DNA of 64,000 nucleotides from Alphaproteobacteria bacterium HT1-32. Lineage in GTDB: Bacteria; Pseudomonadota; Alphaproteobacteria; Rhodospirillales; HT1-32. The position numbers and the translations under genes are program-made. The DNA is taken from the NCBI GenBank assembly GCA_009649675.1, contig WJPL01000001.1, positions 1,942,469-2,006,468 of the forward strand, written 5' to 3'. This document shows, piece by piece, positions 17,440 through 28,295 of this stretch (position 1 is its first letter; every line of letters begins with the position of its first letter). Below the pieces are notes generated by a model. It did not search any database, was not told the DNA's origin, and worked only from the letters and a program-made list of their open reading frames with translations.

Positions 17440-18063
17440 TCAGTTTCCGGCGTTGCGCATTTCGCCCTGCGCCTGACGAATGATCTGGAAGGCAGAAGAC
17501 AGGAACAGACAGGCCATGATCCCGGCGACGACAAGGTCCGGCCAGGCGGTGCCCGTTGCGATAACCAGTCCGGCGGCCGCAATCACCGCGATGTTTCCGA
17601 TCGCGTCATTGCGACTGCAGAGCCAGACCGAACGGACATTTGAATCGCCATCACGATATTTCATCAGAATCAGAACACTGACCAGATTGGCTGCCAGTGC
17701 CAGACCGCCGATCCAGCCCATGATTGTGGCTTCCGGCAGGCCCAGGATGAAAACCTGCCAGACGGTTGACCCGAAGACCCAGAGGCCAAGCAGGGCGAGG
17801 CTGATGCCTTTAGCCATGGCGGCGGTGGCGCGGGTCTTCAGGGATTTGCCGAGGACGATGAAGCTCAGGAAATAGGTTGCCGCATCACCGGCGAAATCCA
17901 GCGCATCAGCCTGCATGGCCTGTGAATTTGCCAGCCGCCCGGCGGTCATCTCGACAACAAACATGACCGCATTGATGATGATGACAGCCCAGAGTGCACG
18001 GCGAAACCCGCTCGACATGCCGTCAAAAACTTCAGGATGGTCATGGTGACAGCAGCCGCTCAT
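17440..18063 (-). CDS. Cation diffusion facilitator-like metal transporter
   Basis: A 207-residue membrane protein with about six hydrophobic helices, the transmembrane domain of a CDF/cation efflux protein. The N-terminus is metal-ligand rich (MSGCCHHDHPEV). Helix 2 has DALDFAGDAATY and helix 5 has SRNDAIGNIAVI, positions that hold the zinc-site ligands in CDF proteins. The cytoplasmic C-terminal domain of the classic family is missing. A MerR-family regulator gene is divergent with a dyad between them, so metal-induced efflux (Zn, Cd, Pb or similar) is the likely role. The metal itself cannot be read. Confidence 0.85.
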   Translation of the reverse strand: MSGCCHHDHPEVFDGMSSGFRRALWAVIIINAVMFVVEMTAGRLANSQAMQADALDFAGDAATYFLSFIVLGKSLKTRATAAMAKGISLALLGLWVFGSTVWQVFILGLPEATIMGWIGGLALAANLVSVLILMKYRDGDSNVRSVWLCSRNDAIGNIAVIAAAGLVIATGTAWPDLVVAGIMACLFLSSAFQIIRQAQGEMRNAGN

Positions 18064-18102
18064 GGGGTTTGCCTCCGGTTTGAATGATGTTCCATGACAC
18101 CC

Positions 18103-18133
18103 TACCTAATACCTACAGTAACTAGAGCTTCAA
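18103..18133 (-). promoter_or_regulatory. MerR-type operator/promoter for the metal transporter
   Basis: On the minus strand, TTGAAG (18133-18128) and TAGGTA (18108-18103) are 19 bases apart, the long spacer that MerR-family activators require. Between them sits an imperfect dyad, CTCTAG-TTA-CTGTAG, close in form to sites of Zn/Cd/Pb-responsive MerR proteins. The regulator gene starts 10 bases away on the other strand, so one site could serve both directions. Confidence 0.6.
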
Positions 18134-18142
18134 GAGGGTTTG

Positions 18143-18571
18143 ATGAATTTTTCCATTGGTGAAGCCGCCAGCGCCGCAGGCTGCAAGGTTCAGACGATTC
18201 GCTATTACGAACAGATCGGACTTGTATCGGCGGTGGCGCGGACTGCGGGAAATCAACGGGTTTATTCTGACGGGTCGGTCAGCCGGCTGGCTTTCATCCG
18301 GCATGCCCGTGCGCTGGGTTTCTCGCTTGATGATGTAAGGCAGATGCTCAGCCTTGCCGACAAACCTGCACAGTCCTGCGAGGAGATTGATGCGATTGCC
18401 CGGGAGCGGCTGGAGGAGGTCAATAACCGCATCCGGCTACTGACCAGCCTGAAGACCGAACTGGAGCATATGATCAGCGCCTGTGCCGGAGGCAGGGTTG
18501 CCGATTGTCGTATCGTTCAGGCCCTGAGCGATCACGAGCACTGCGATCATGATCATCTTCCGCCGACCTGA
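18143..18571 (+). CDS. MerR-family metal-responsive regulator
   Basis: A 142-residue regulator. Residues 1-70 are the MerR winged helix (MNFSIGEAASAAGCKVQTIRYYE, then NQRVYSDGSVSRLAFIRHARALGFSLDDV). A dimerisation helix follows (CEEIDAIARERLEEVNNRI), and the end is rich in metal ligands (CAGGRVADC, then DHEHCDHDH). The Cys at the start of the dimer helix matches the position used by ZntR/CadR-type sensors. AGAGGG precedes the ATG. Divergent placement against a CDF-like transporter argues for control of that gene. Confidence 0.92.
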   Translation: MNFSIGEAASAAGCKVQTIRYYEQIGLVSAVARTAGNQRVYSDGSVSRLAFIRHARALGFSLDDVRQMLSLADKPAQSCEEIDAIARERLEEVNNRIRLLTSLKTELEHMISACAGGRVADCRIVQALSDHEHCDHDHLPPT

Positions 18572-18588
18572 TTGACCCGCTACCGGGC

Positions 18589-19707
18589 TTATTTGTCGCC
18601 CCAGACGGTCCGGGCGATTTCCACGCAGCGGCCAAGTTTCCGCCACTGATCGTCGAAGCCGAGATCGTTGCCGTGGGCGGTGGAGGAAAAGCCGCACTGG
18701 TGGCTGAGTGCGCATTGTTCGAGATCGACATAGGCAGCGGCCTCATCAATGCGTTTGCGGATGGCATCGACCGGTTCGACTGCCGCTGTCTTGGAACTCA
18801 TCAGGCCGAGTACCACGGATTTGTCCTTCGGCATGAACCGCAAGGGGGCAAAATCGCCTGACCGCTCGTCGTCATATTCCAGGAAGAAGGCATCGACGGC
18901 CATCTCGCTGAACAGGATTTCAGCCACCGGCTCATAGCCGCCCTGTGCGACCCAGGCGCTTTTGAAATTGCCGCGGCAAAGATGAGTGGCCACCACCATG
19001 TCCGCCGGTTTGTCGCGGATGGCTTCATTGATCATCCGGCAATAAAGCCGGGTCAGGTCGTCAGGATCATATCCGCGCGCCTTTGTGGCCTCGCGGATCT
19101 GCGGATCGCAAAGATAGGCAAGGTTGGTGTCGTCGAGTTGCAGATAGCGGCAGCCACGGCCGGCCAGATCAGCAATTTCATCGCGATAGGCGGCGGCCAG
19201 GTCGGCGTAGAAATCTTCCATATCCGGATAGATTTCTGTCGAGATGGCTTCACGCCCACCCCGGAAATGCAGCATCGAAGGCGACGGAATGCTGACTTTC
19301 GGTGTTCGCGTTACCTGTCCCGCAAGATAGTCGAAATCCGGCCCCTGAATCGGGGTGGCATGCCGGATCTTCGAGGTGACATGCATGGTTGGCGGGCGAA
19401 AGCCGACCTCGGTCCCGTCATCCTTGCGGAACTTCGAAGCGAACTCGCCATAGGTGACTTCGACACCGTCCAGCCGTTCAAGGAAATCAACATGGAAGAA
19501 GGTACGCCGGAATTCACCGTCCGTGATGCCCTTCAGGCCCGCCGCTTCCTGCTGTTTCACGACTTCTGCAATGCAGCGGTCCTCGACTTCCCGCAGGGCC
19601 GCATCATCAATTTTGCCATCTGCCTGCTGCTGACGGGCTTCAGCCAGTTCGGCTGGCCGGAGAAAGCTGCCGACATGGTCGGCGCGAAAAGGAGGTGTGC
19701 TGGTCAT
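18589..19707 (-). CDS. MetE-like cobalamin-independent methyltransferase (C-terminal domain type)
   Basis: A 372-residue single-domain protein related to the catalytic half of methionine synthase MetE. Visible blocks are RADHVGSFLRP at the start, EAAGLKGITDGEFRR, GRGCRYLQLDDTNLAYL, and the probable zinc ligands in VVATHLCRGN and HQCGFSS near the end. Such short proteins are usually labelled 5-methyltetrahydropteroyltriglutamate-homocysteine methyltransferase, but the natural methyl donor is often different or unknown. The start at 19707 has a GGGAG upstream; the longer open frame to 19902 is not protein-like. The gene is convergent with the MerR-family regulator. Confidence 0.88.
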   Translation of the reverse strand: MTSTPPFRADHVGSFLRPAELAEARQQQADGKIDDAALREVEDRCIAEVVKQQEAAGLKGITDGEFRRTFFHVDFLERLDGVEVTYGEFASKFRKDDGTEVGFRPPTMHVTSKIRHATPIQGPDFDYLAGQVTRTPKVSIPSPSMLHFRGGREAISTEIYPDMEDFYADLAAAYRDEIADLAGRGCRYLQLDDTNLAYLCDPQIREATKARGYDPDDLTRLYCRMINEAIRDKPADMVVATHLCRGNFKSAWVAQGGYEPVAEILFSEMAVDAFFLEYDDERSGDFAPLRFMPKDKSVVLGLMSSKTAAVEPVDAIRKRIDEAAAYVDLEQCALSHQCGFSSTAHGNDLGFDDQWRKLGRCVEIARTVWGDK

Positions 19708-19864
19708 GACCGTTTCTTCTCCCGTAAGCCTGTTTGTCTTATAGTTGTAAATAGTCTGGCGTGTTGACCACGCGGAGGCAAGTCGGGCTGTGATGCGGAT
19801 CATTGCCGGATGCCGGGGAATAGGGACTCTGTTCCGGGATTGCCGGGAAGGACGGAGGAAACGG

Positions 19865-20224
19865 ATGCCGTATGTGAAGCGGGACAGGAACGGGGATATC
19901 ATTGCCGCGTTCCGGGATGATGTTGATCAATCAGGAGAGGAGGTTTCGGCCTACAATCCTGATCTCGACCGGTTTCTCGGGCGGGCGGAAGTACTGGACC
20001 CGGACTGGCATAAATCTGACGTTGAACTGTCACGGGTGATTGAGGACCTGGTCACGGTTCTGCTGGAGAAGGGGATCATTGATTTCACCGACCTGCCGGA
20101 GGCGGCCCGGGCGAAATTTCTGGAGCGTGAAGAAAAACGCGGTCAGCAGGTCTTTTCCCAGTATGCGGATGTCGGTTTCAACTGGGCTGCTTTGCAGGCG
20201 CAGGAGTTTCGCGACGAAGACTGA
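19865..20224 (+). CDS. Small conserved hypothetical protein
   Basis: A 119-residue acidic soluble protein starting MPYVKRDRNGDIIAAF, with PDLDRFLG, then SRVIEDLVTVLLEKGIIDFTDLPEAARAKFLERE. Similar small proteins in proteobacteria are often carried in databases under the odd name 'tryptophan synthase subunit beta like protein', but nothing here resembles TrpB and no catalytic residue can be named. GGAGGAAACGG before the ATG at 19865 decides the start over the upstream in-frame ATG at 19790. No operon partner is evident. Confidence 0.78.
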   Translation: MPYVKRDRNGDIIAAFRDDVDQSGEEVSAYNPDLDRFLGRAEVLDPDWHKSDVELSRVIEDLVTVLLEKGIIDFTDLPEAARAKFLEREEKRGQQVFSQYADVGFNWAALQAQEFRDED

Positions 20225-20376
20225 TTTTGAAGGTGGTTGTGTTTCGGTCTCCGGGCATGCTGTTCCGGTCTGTGAAACATCTGTCATTCAAGGCACTTGG
20301 TCTCTCATGAATTCTGGATTAGTCTGCCGGCGCTGCGGTGCAGCATAACTGTTCCTGATAGGGTGGGGCCCTGCAG

Positions 20377-21219
20377 ATGGCGATAGAAGTGGTGACAACC
20401 CGCGTCGGGTTGCGTGAACGTGTGGCGTCCTGGCGTGCCGCCGGAGAGACGGTCGCACTGGTGCCGACGATGGGGTTCCTGCATGACGGGCATATGTCAC
20501 TGGTGGATATCGTCAAGGGCAAGGCAGACCGTGTGGTTGCCAGCCTGTTCGTCAATCCGACCCAGTTCAGCCCGAGCGAGGATCTTGCTACCTATCCCCG
20601 CGATCAGGAAGGCGATCTCGCCAAATTTGAGGCTCATGCTGTGGATGCTGTCTATATCCCGGATGTCAGCGAGATGTACCCGACGGGATTTGCGACCTCG
20701 GTTGCGGTTTCCGGATTCGGGGAAGGGCTGTGCGCTGAAACCCGGCCTATCTTCTTTCAGGGGGTGGCGACGGTTGTCTCCAAGCTGCTGATTCAGTGCT
20801 GGCCCGATTATGCGATTTTTGGCGAGAAAGATTACCAGCAGCTTTGCGTGATCCGGCGGATGGCACTGGATCTTGATATCCCGACGCAGATTCTGGCAGG
20901 CCCGACAGTGCGCGAGGCAGATGGTCTGGCGATGTCGTCGCGCAATGCCTATCTGACGCCGGAAGAACGCCGGATTGCCCCCGTACTGAACCGGGAACTG
21001 CTGAAAGCTGCGGTAAACCCGACCCGTCCGGCAATCGCTGCGGCGGGTGCGGCGATACTGGATGCCGGGTTTCGCAGCATCGATTATGTTGAACTTCGGG
21101 ATGCGGAAACCCTGCAGCCGGTGACTGCTCCGGTAAGCCGTCCGGCTCGTCTTCTTGCTGCCGCGTGGCTTGGCAAGGCGCGTCTTATTGATAATGTGGC
21201 GGTCGCACCTGCCGCATAA
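20377..21219 (+). CDS. panC: Pantothenate synthetase
   Basis: A 280-residue cytosolic enzyme joining pantoate and beta-alanine with ATP. It has the nucleotide-binding PTMGFLHDGHMSLV, the pantoate-site FVNPTQFSPSEDLATYPRD, and GEKDYQQLCVIRRMALDL and DGLAMSSRNAYL. The loop usually reading KSRPGHFRGVATVV is here ETRPIFFQGVATVV, so the His of that loop is replaced; other panC proteins vary there too. panB is not next to it. The ATG at 20377 has GGGTGGGG upstream. Confidence 0.95.
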   Translation: MAIEVVTTRVGLRERVASWRAAGETVALVPTMGFLHDGHMSLVDIVKGKADRVVASLFVNPTQFSPSEDLATYPRDQEGDLAKFEAHAVDAVYIPDVSEMYPTGFATSVAVSGFGEGLCAETRPIFFQGVATVVSKLLIQCWPDYAIFGEKDYQQLCVIRRMALDLDIPTQILAGPTVREADGLAMSSRNAYLTPEERRIAPVLNRELLKAAVNPTRPAIAAAGAAILDAGFRSIDYVELRDAETLQPVTAPVSRPARLLAAAWLGKARLIDNVAVAPAA

Positions 21220-21254
21220 CCGGCGGAAAGAGTCAGAAACCCGCTGAATGTGCG

Positions 21255-21282
21255 TTGACAGTGGGTGGTTGGTGGCTATATT
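21255..21282 (+). promoter_or_regulatory. Promoter of rplU-rpmA
   Basis: A perfect TTGACA (21255-21260) and TATATT (21277-21282) are 16 bases apart, 62 bases before the rplU start. This is the best sigma-70 type match noticed in the window and fits strong expression of ribosomal protein genes. Confidence 0.75.
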
Positions 21283-21292
21283 GCCGCCCTCC

Positions 21293-21313
21293 GGCGCGGA
21301 GGGTTTCCGCGCC
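21293..21313 (+). promoter_or_regulatory. Hairpin in the rplU leader
   Basis: GGCGCGGA (21293-21300) pairs perfectly with TCCGCGCC (21306-21313) around a five-base loop, and TGTTTTG follows. It lies between the promoter and the rplU start, about 10 bases after the expected transcription start, where an autoregulatory or attenuation structure could act. Confidence 0.45.
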
Positions 21314-21343
21314 TGTTTTGTGTTTCATGAAGTGGTTGGTACG

Positions 21344-21739
21344 ATGTTCGCAGTCATAAAGACCGGCGGTAAGCAGTACCGGGTCGCAGAGAACGATGTG
21401 ATCCGTGTAGAAAAGCTTGCTGGTGCAGCCGGCGATGCCGTGCAGTTCGATAATGTTCTGATGATCGGTGATAAGGTCGGTGCTCCTCAGGTTGAGGGTG
21501 CGCTGGTTTCCGGCGAAGTGCTGGAACAGACCCGTAACGACAAGATCATTATCCTGCGCAAGAAGCGCCGCAAGAATCACCGCCGCAAGGCCGGTCATCG
21601 CCAGGACGTAACCGTCGTGCGCATCACCGGGCTGAGCGCTGATGGCAAACCGGCCGCCAAGAAGAAGGCAGCGCCGAAGAAAAAAGCTGAAGAAGTAGCT
21701 GCGGCTGCTCCGGCTGAAGAAGCGGAAAGCAAGGAATAA
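21344..21739 (+). CDS. rplU: 50S ribosomal protein L21
   Basis: A 131-residue ribosomal protein. It begins [14 protein letters not shown] and contains [23 protein letters not shown], the conserved basic rRNA-binding stretch. After about residue 100 there is a Lys/Ala/Glu-rich tail ([19 protein letters not shown]) beyond the core found in E. coli, as in many alphaproteobacteria. The ATG at 21344 matches the universal L21 start; the frame upstream is open but is leader sequence. It is followed 3 bases later by rpmA. Confidence 0.97.
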   Translation: MFAVIKTGGKQYRVAENDVIRVEKLAGAAGDAVQFDNVLMIGDKVGAPQVEGALVSGEVLEQTRNDKIIILRKKRRKNHRRKAGHRQDVTVVRITGLSADGKPAAKKKAAPKKKAEEVAAAAPAEEAESKE

Positions 21740-21742
21740 GTT

Positions 21743-22000
21743 ATGGCACATAAGAAATCCGGTGGTAGTTCACGTAACGGTCGCGACTCAGCTGGTCGCC
21801 GCCTTGGTGTGAAAAAGTATGGTGGCGAAGTCGTCATTCCGGGCAACATCATCGTGCGCCAGCGCGGCACCAAGTTTTATCCGGGCGACAATGTTGGCAT
21901 GGGCAAGGATCACACCCTGTTCGCCACTGTTGAAGGCCAGGTGAAGTTTCAGACCAAACGCGGCAAGCGCACCTATGTTTCGGTGGAGCAGCCGGCGTAA
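21743..22000 (+). CDS. rpmA: 50S ribosomal protein L27
   Basis: An 85-residue protein with the exact family start [22 protein letters not shown] and the [22 protein letters not shown] block. L27 sits near the peptidyl transferase centre. It is co-transcribed with rplU, and a strong terminator follows 27 bases after its stop, separating this pair from obgE. Confidence 0.98.
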   Translation: MAHKKSGGSSRNGRDSAGRRLGVKKYGGEVVIPGNIIVRQRGTKFYPGDNVGMGKDHTLFATVEGQVKFQTKRGKRTYVSVEQPA

Positions 22001-22027
22001 TCAATCACCCCAAGGGTGTTTGAACCA

Positions 22028-22066
22028 GGGGGAATGGCCAATGCCGTTCCCCCTTTTTCTTTTTTG
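22028..22066 (+). terminator. Rho-independent terminator after rpmA
   Basis: GGGGGAATGGC (22028-22038) pairs with GCCGTTCCCCC (22043-22053) with one mismatch around a four-base loop, followed by TTTTTCTTTTTT. It is a clear intrinsic terminator between rpmA and obgE; some readthrough into obgE would be a common arrangement. Confidence 0.92.
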
Positions 22067-22071
22067 AGTGA

Positions 22072-24238
<2,167 letters not shown>

Positions 24239-24242
<4 letters not shown>

Positions 24243-25507
24243 GCAAGCAAATGGATGTCGATGCGGTGATGACCGACATCGGCAAACGGGCGAAAGCTGC
24301 GGCCCACGGACTGGGCATTGCTGATACGGAAGCCAAGAACAGGGCGCTGACTCTGGCAGCAGCCGAACTTCGGGCCCGTGTTGATGATCTGCTGGCGGCA
24401 AATCAGCTGGATATGACCGCAGCGGAGAAGAAAGGTCTCAGCAAGGCAATGCTGGACCGGCTACTGCTGACCGGCGACCGGGTCGAGGCCATGGCGAAGG
24501 GGCTGGAGGATATCGCCGCACTGGATGATCCGATCGGGACGACCCTGGCGCACTGGCAGCGGCCGAATGGTCTGGATATTTCCCGTGTGCGGGTGCCTCT
24601 TGGTGTCATTGGTGTGATTTATGAGTCGCGGCCCAATGTGACGGCTGATGCCGGCGCGCTTTGCCTGAAAGCCGGTAATGCTGCGATTCTGCGGGGCGGC
24701 TCGGAAAGCTATCATTCCTCGCGGGCCATTCACGACTGCCTGCTGACCGGGCTGGCCGGGGCTGGCTTGCCCGCGGACGCCATTCAGATGGTGCCGACAA
24801 CCGATCGCGCGGCTGTCGGTGCCCTGCTGCGGATGGCGGAATATGTTGATGTTATCGTGCCGCGCGGCGGAAAATCGCTGATCCAGCGGGTGATGGATGA
24901 TGCCCGTGTGCCGGTATTCGCCCATCTGGAAGGGCTCTGCCACACCTATATTCACGGGCAATCCGATGTGGCAATGGCGCGGTCAATTGCGTTCAACGCG
25001 AAGATGCGGCGTACGGGTATCTGCGGATCGACGGAAACTCTGGTGGCGGACAGGTCTGTAGCCCAAAGCCACCTTGCGCCGATCATTGACGATCTGATCA
25101 GTGGCGGCTGCGAGGTGCGGGGGGATGAAGCAACCTGTGCCCTCGACGATCGGGTAAAGCCTGCGACAGAGGAAGACTGGGTGACAGAATATCTCGACCA
25201 GATCGTTGCCGTCCGGCAGGTTGAGGGGCTGGATGAAGCAATTGATTTCATCAATACCTATGGTTCCAGCCATACGGATTGCATCGTCACATCCGACGAT
25301 GCGGCGGCGACCCGGTTTCTGCGTGAGATTGATTCAGCCATCGTGCTGCATAATGCTTCAACCCAGTTTGCCGATGGCGGCGAGTTCGGGATGGGGGCGG
25401 AAATTGGTATTGCAACGGGCAAGATGCATGCGCGGGGGCCGGTTGGCGTCGAACAGCTGACCAGCTTCAAGTATCTGGTCCGCGGTGGTGGTGCGGTGCG
25501 TTCCTGA
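24239..25507 (+). CDS. proA: Gamma-glutamyl phosphate reductase
   Basis: A 422-residue NADPH-dependent reductase that converts glutamyl-5-phosphate to the semialdehyde, working directly with ProB. The aldehyde-dehydrogenase-like fold is shown by [33 protein letters not shown], the catalytic Cys in [13 protein letters not shown] and the C-terminal [22 protein letters not shown]. Length is normal. In many alphaproteobacteria nadD follows proA; here that place holds a GNAT gene. Confidence 0.97.
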
Positions 25508-25634
25508 TTGGCCTGTAACACGGGGCATGGAGTGGCCCTGTCACACGGGTACAGGCGCTTTATGGTACCGGCAACTGACAGCGGTTTGTTGTCAGTAATT
25601 CCTTGATATCCCCAGTTCAGAAACGGAATGCCGA

Positions 25635-26225
25635 ATGCTGCAGATAACTGATGATCGCCCGACGCTGGTCGGAAACCGGATACGTATGGAACCGCTGGAG
25701 GCCCGGCATGCGGCGCCGTTATGGGAAGCTATTGCACCCGGCGATATCACGAAATGGTTCCCCTATCCGATCCGCTCGCTGCAGGACATGGAGAAATTTA
25801 TTGCTGATGCCGAGGCGCAGCGTACTGCCGGAACCTCCATTCCCTTCGCGACGATTGATCTCGCCAGCGGTAAGCCCATTGGTTCCAGCCGGTTCATGAA
25901 TATCGTCCGGGCCAATCGGGTGGTGGAAATCGGATCAACCTTTGTGGCAGCAGCTTTTCAGCGGACGGGTGTTAACCGCGAGGCCAAGCTGTTGCAGCTG
26001 ACCCATGCCTTTGAAGTGTGGAAATGCAACAGGGTTGAGTTCAAGACCGACAGCCTGAACGAGAAGTCCCGGGCGGCGCTGTCGGGGATCGGGGCGCTGG
26101 ATGAAGGCATCTTCCGCAATCATGTGATTTGTCATGATGGTCGCCTGCGTCATTCGGCATGGTTCAGCATTGTTGCTGAGGAATGGCCGGCCTGTCGTGA
26201 CAGGTTGTCCGGACAACGTTCGTAG
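25635..26225 (+). CDS. GNAT-family N-acetyltransferase (RimJ/RimL-like)
   Basis: A 196-residue acetyltransferase of the type that acts on N-termini or small molecules. The pattern RMEPLEARHAAPLWEAI at the start, PFATIDLASGKPIGSSRFMNI in the centre and AFEVWKCNRVEFKTDSLNEKSRAALSGIGALDEGIFRNH near the end is typical of RimJ/RimL proteins. The acetyl-CoA loop (QRTGVNREAK) replaces the usual Q.xG.A motif, which is also seen in relatives. The substrate is unknown. It lies 127 bases after proA with only a weak hairpin between them. Confidence 0.87.
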   Translation: MLQITDDRPTLVGNRIRMEPLEARHAAPLWEAIAPGDITKWFPYPIRSLQDMEKFIADAEAQRTAGTSIPFATIDLASGKPIGSSRFMNIVRANRVVEIGSTFVAAAFQRTGVNREAKLLQLTHAFEVWKCNRVEFKTDSLNEKSRAALSGIGALDEGIFRNHVICHDGRLRHSAWFSIVAEEWPACRDRLSGQRS

Positions 26226-26316
26226 TTTCTATCTCTCCCGGCCTAATTTCAGTGCGATTACCCGGACGTGGTTGTATCTTCGGGTAACTGAAACTGGTCT
26301 GTATCTATATCCGGGA

Positions 26317-28203
26317 ATGAGCAAAACCACATCAACCGGCCTGTCATCAGATATAGAGAGTCTTGCTGCAGCCTTTGATTGCAGTCCGCATCTGTGTGCC
26401 TGGTATGATGCGGATGACCGGTTGCGCTGGATGAATAAAGCCTTTGCGCAGGCGTATGAAAATTACTTGGATATTGTCCGTCTGGGCGGTGATTTCCGCG
26501 AGATGATGCTGGAAGTTGATGCCCGGCGCGAAATTCCGGAAGCCAGCTATGATCCGGAATGGCTGGAGAAACGGATCGCCTATCGCAACAACCCGGTCGG
26601 TTCCCTGCTGCGCCCCATGCCTGACGGGGCGCGTTACAATCTGACGGAATGGCGGACAGCTGATGGCGGCACAATGTCCCTGTTTGCGCATGCGGGGGAG
26701 GTCAGTGAGCAGTCGACGCTCCATAATTCGATCATGTCAAATATGCGTAGCATCGTGTTTTGCCGCAGTGAACGCGGGCGCAGCGGGGTTACGACGATTG
26801 GTCCGGATGCGGCCCGTTTTGTCGGCTTTGACAGTGAGATCAATCCTGCCGGCCATGAGCCCGAGGAATGGTATGCTCTGGTACATCCTGATGACCGGCC
26901 AGCCTATCTGGAAGCCGAGAAGCAGCGAAAACAGGAGGGTACTCCCTATTCCCTGGAATACCGGTTCCGGCATCCGAAAACCGGTGTCTGGCATTGGGCC
27001 AGAGAAGTCGCCTGGAACACTGAGGATGCGGCGACGGGGCGACTGTTCTACGACAGCTATGTCGTCGACCGTACGAATGTAAAAGCACGTGAAACAGCAG
27101 AACAGCATTTGCGTGAGGTGCTGGATGCGGCGACCGATATCATTGCGATTTTCAGTGCTGACGGCCGGCTGGGTTATCTCAATTCCGGTGCGCGTAACGG
27201 GCTGAAGCTGGATGACGATATCGACATCACGAACCATCGTATCACTGATTTTCTGCCAACATCAGTGCGCCATATGCTGTTGCATGATGCGATGCATCAG
27301 GCCCGGCTGAAGAGCACCTGGGCGGGCGAGCTGGTTTTCAGAACAACTGAGGGGAACACGTTGCCCTGCTCTGTGGTTCTGGTGTCCCATCGTAATACCG
27401 GAGGGCAGGTTGACCGGTTTTCGATCATCGCCCGTGATATTTCCCGGCAGCGTGAAGCAGAGTACGAACTGCGTGTAATGCGTGACCGGGCGGAAGAGGC
27501 GAACCGCGCGAAATCACGTTTCCTTGCGACCATGAGCCATGAACTGAGAACCCCGCTGAATGCGATCATCGGCTTCTCAGAACTGATGAGTGAAGAGATT
27601 TTCGGACCTATCGGGGCGCCCCGTTACCGGGAATATCTCAAGGATATCCGAAACAGCGCAGCGCATCTTCTGGGACTGATCGGCGATATTCTTGATGTCT
27701 CGCGTATCGAGGCCGGAAAGATTGACCTGGAACCGGAGCATCTGGATATCCGGAGTGTTTCGGCTGAGATGATCGATATGGTTCAGGCGCGGGCCCAGCA
27801 AAAGGGCTTGCGGCTGAAACTGGAAGTTCCGGAGGGTTTGCCCGCGGTCTATGCGGATAACCGGACCTTCCGGCAATGCCTTCTCAACCTGTTGTCGAAC
27901 GCGATCAAGTTTACGCCCACAGGCGGTGAAATCTCGATCGGGGCAGAAGCTGATAACCCGGCAGGTTATCTTGTCTGGGTCACTGATACGGGCCGCGGTA
28001 TCCCGGCAGACCAGATTGCCAAGGTTCTGGAGCCTTTTTCGCAGGTTGAGGAAGATATCGAACGCCGTCAGCATGAAGGGTCAGGTCTCGGACTGTCGAT
28101 TGTCCGTTCACTGATGGAACTGCATGGCGGGGGAGTGTCGATTCAAAGCACGAACGGCAAGGGGACGACCGTTACATTGCAATTCCCGGTCCGGAAAAGC
28201 TGA
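26317..28203 (+). CDS. Multi-PAS sensor histidine kinase, cytosolic
   Basis: A 628-residue kinase without clear membrane helices. Three PAS-like regions precede the catalytic part: about 12-130 (AAFDCSPHLCAWYDADDRLRWMN), about 145-255 (PAS_3-like, PEEWYALVHPDDRPAYLEAE and YRFRHPKTGVWHWAREV), and about 265-385 (LREVLDAATDIIAIFSADGRLGY). His408 lies in TMSHELRTPLNAIIGFSELM. N box (NLLSNAIKF), G1 (VTDTGRGIP) and G2 (GSGLGLSIVRSLMELHGG) follow. No receiver is attached. The ATG at 26317 avoids overlap with the GNAT gene. The ligand (redox, oxygen or other) is not readable. Confidence 0.92.
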   Translation: MSKTTSTGLSSDIESLAAAFDCSPHLCAWYDADDRLRWMNKAFAQAYENYLDIVRLGGDFREMMLEVDARREIPEASYDPEWLEKRIAYRNNPVGSLLRPMPDGARYNLTEWRTADGGTMSLFAHAGEVSEQSTLHNSIMSNMRSIVFCRSERGRSGVTTIGPDAARFVGFDSEINPAGHEPEEWYALVHPDDRPAYLEAEKQRKQEGTPYSLEYRFRHPKTGVWHWAREVAWNTEDAATGRLFYDSYVVDRTNVKARETAEQHLREVLDAATDIIAIFSADGRLGYLNSGARNGLKLDDDIDITNHRITDFLPTSVRHMLLHDAMHQARLKSTWAGELVFRTTEGNTLPCSVVLVSHRNTGGQVDRFSIIARDISRQREAEYELRVMRDRAEEANRAKSRFLATMSHELRTPLNAIIGFSELMSEEIFGPIGAPRYREYLKDIRNSAAHLLGLIGDILDVSRIEAGKIDLEPEHLDIRSVSAEMIDMVQARAQQKGLRLKLEVPEGLPAVYADNRTFRQCLLNLLSNAIKFTPTGGEISIGAEADNPAGYLVWVTDTGRGIPADQIAKVLEPFSQVEEDIERRQHEGSGLGLSIVRSLMELHGGGVSIQSTNGKGTTVTLQFPVRKS

Positions 28204-28240
28204 CGCCGCTCGCCTGGCCTTTATTATATATGAAAGTCTG

Positions 28241-28282
28241 ATCATTCCCCGGAATGCGATAAACCGCTCTCCGGGGAATGAT
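28241..28282. terminator. Perfect inverted repeat between convergent genes
   Basis: ATCATTCCCCGGA (28241-28253) and its exact complement (28270-28282) flank a 16-base loop. The element sits between the convergent 3' ends of the PAS kinase and sdhB. It lacks a long T-run, so it may be a weak bidirectional terminator or an RNA-stabilising 3' structure. Confidence 0.55.
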
Positions 28283-28295
28283 ATGAGATGACCAC

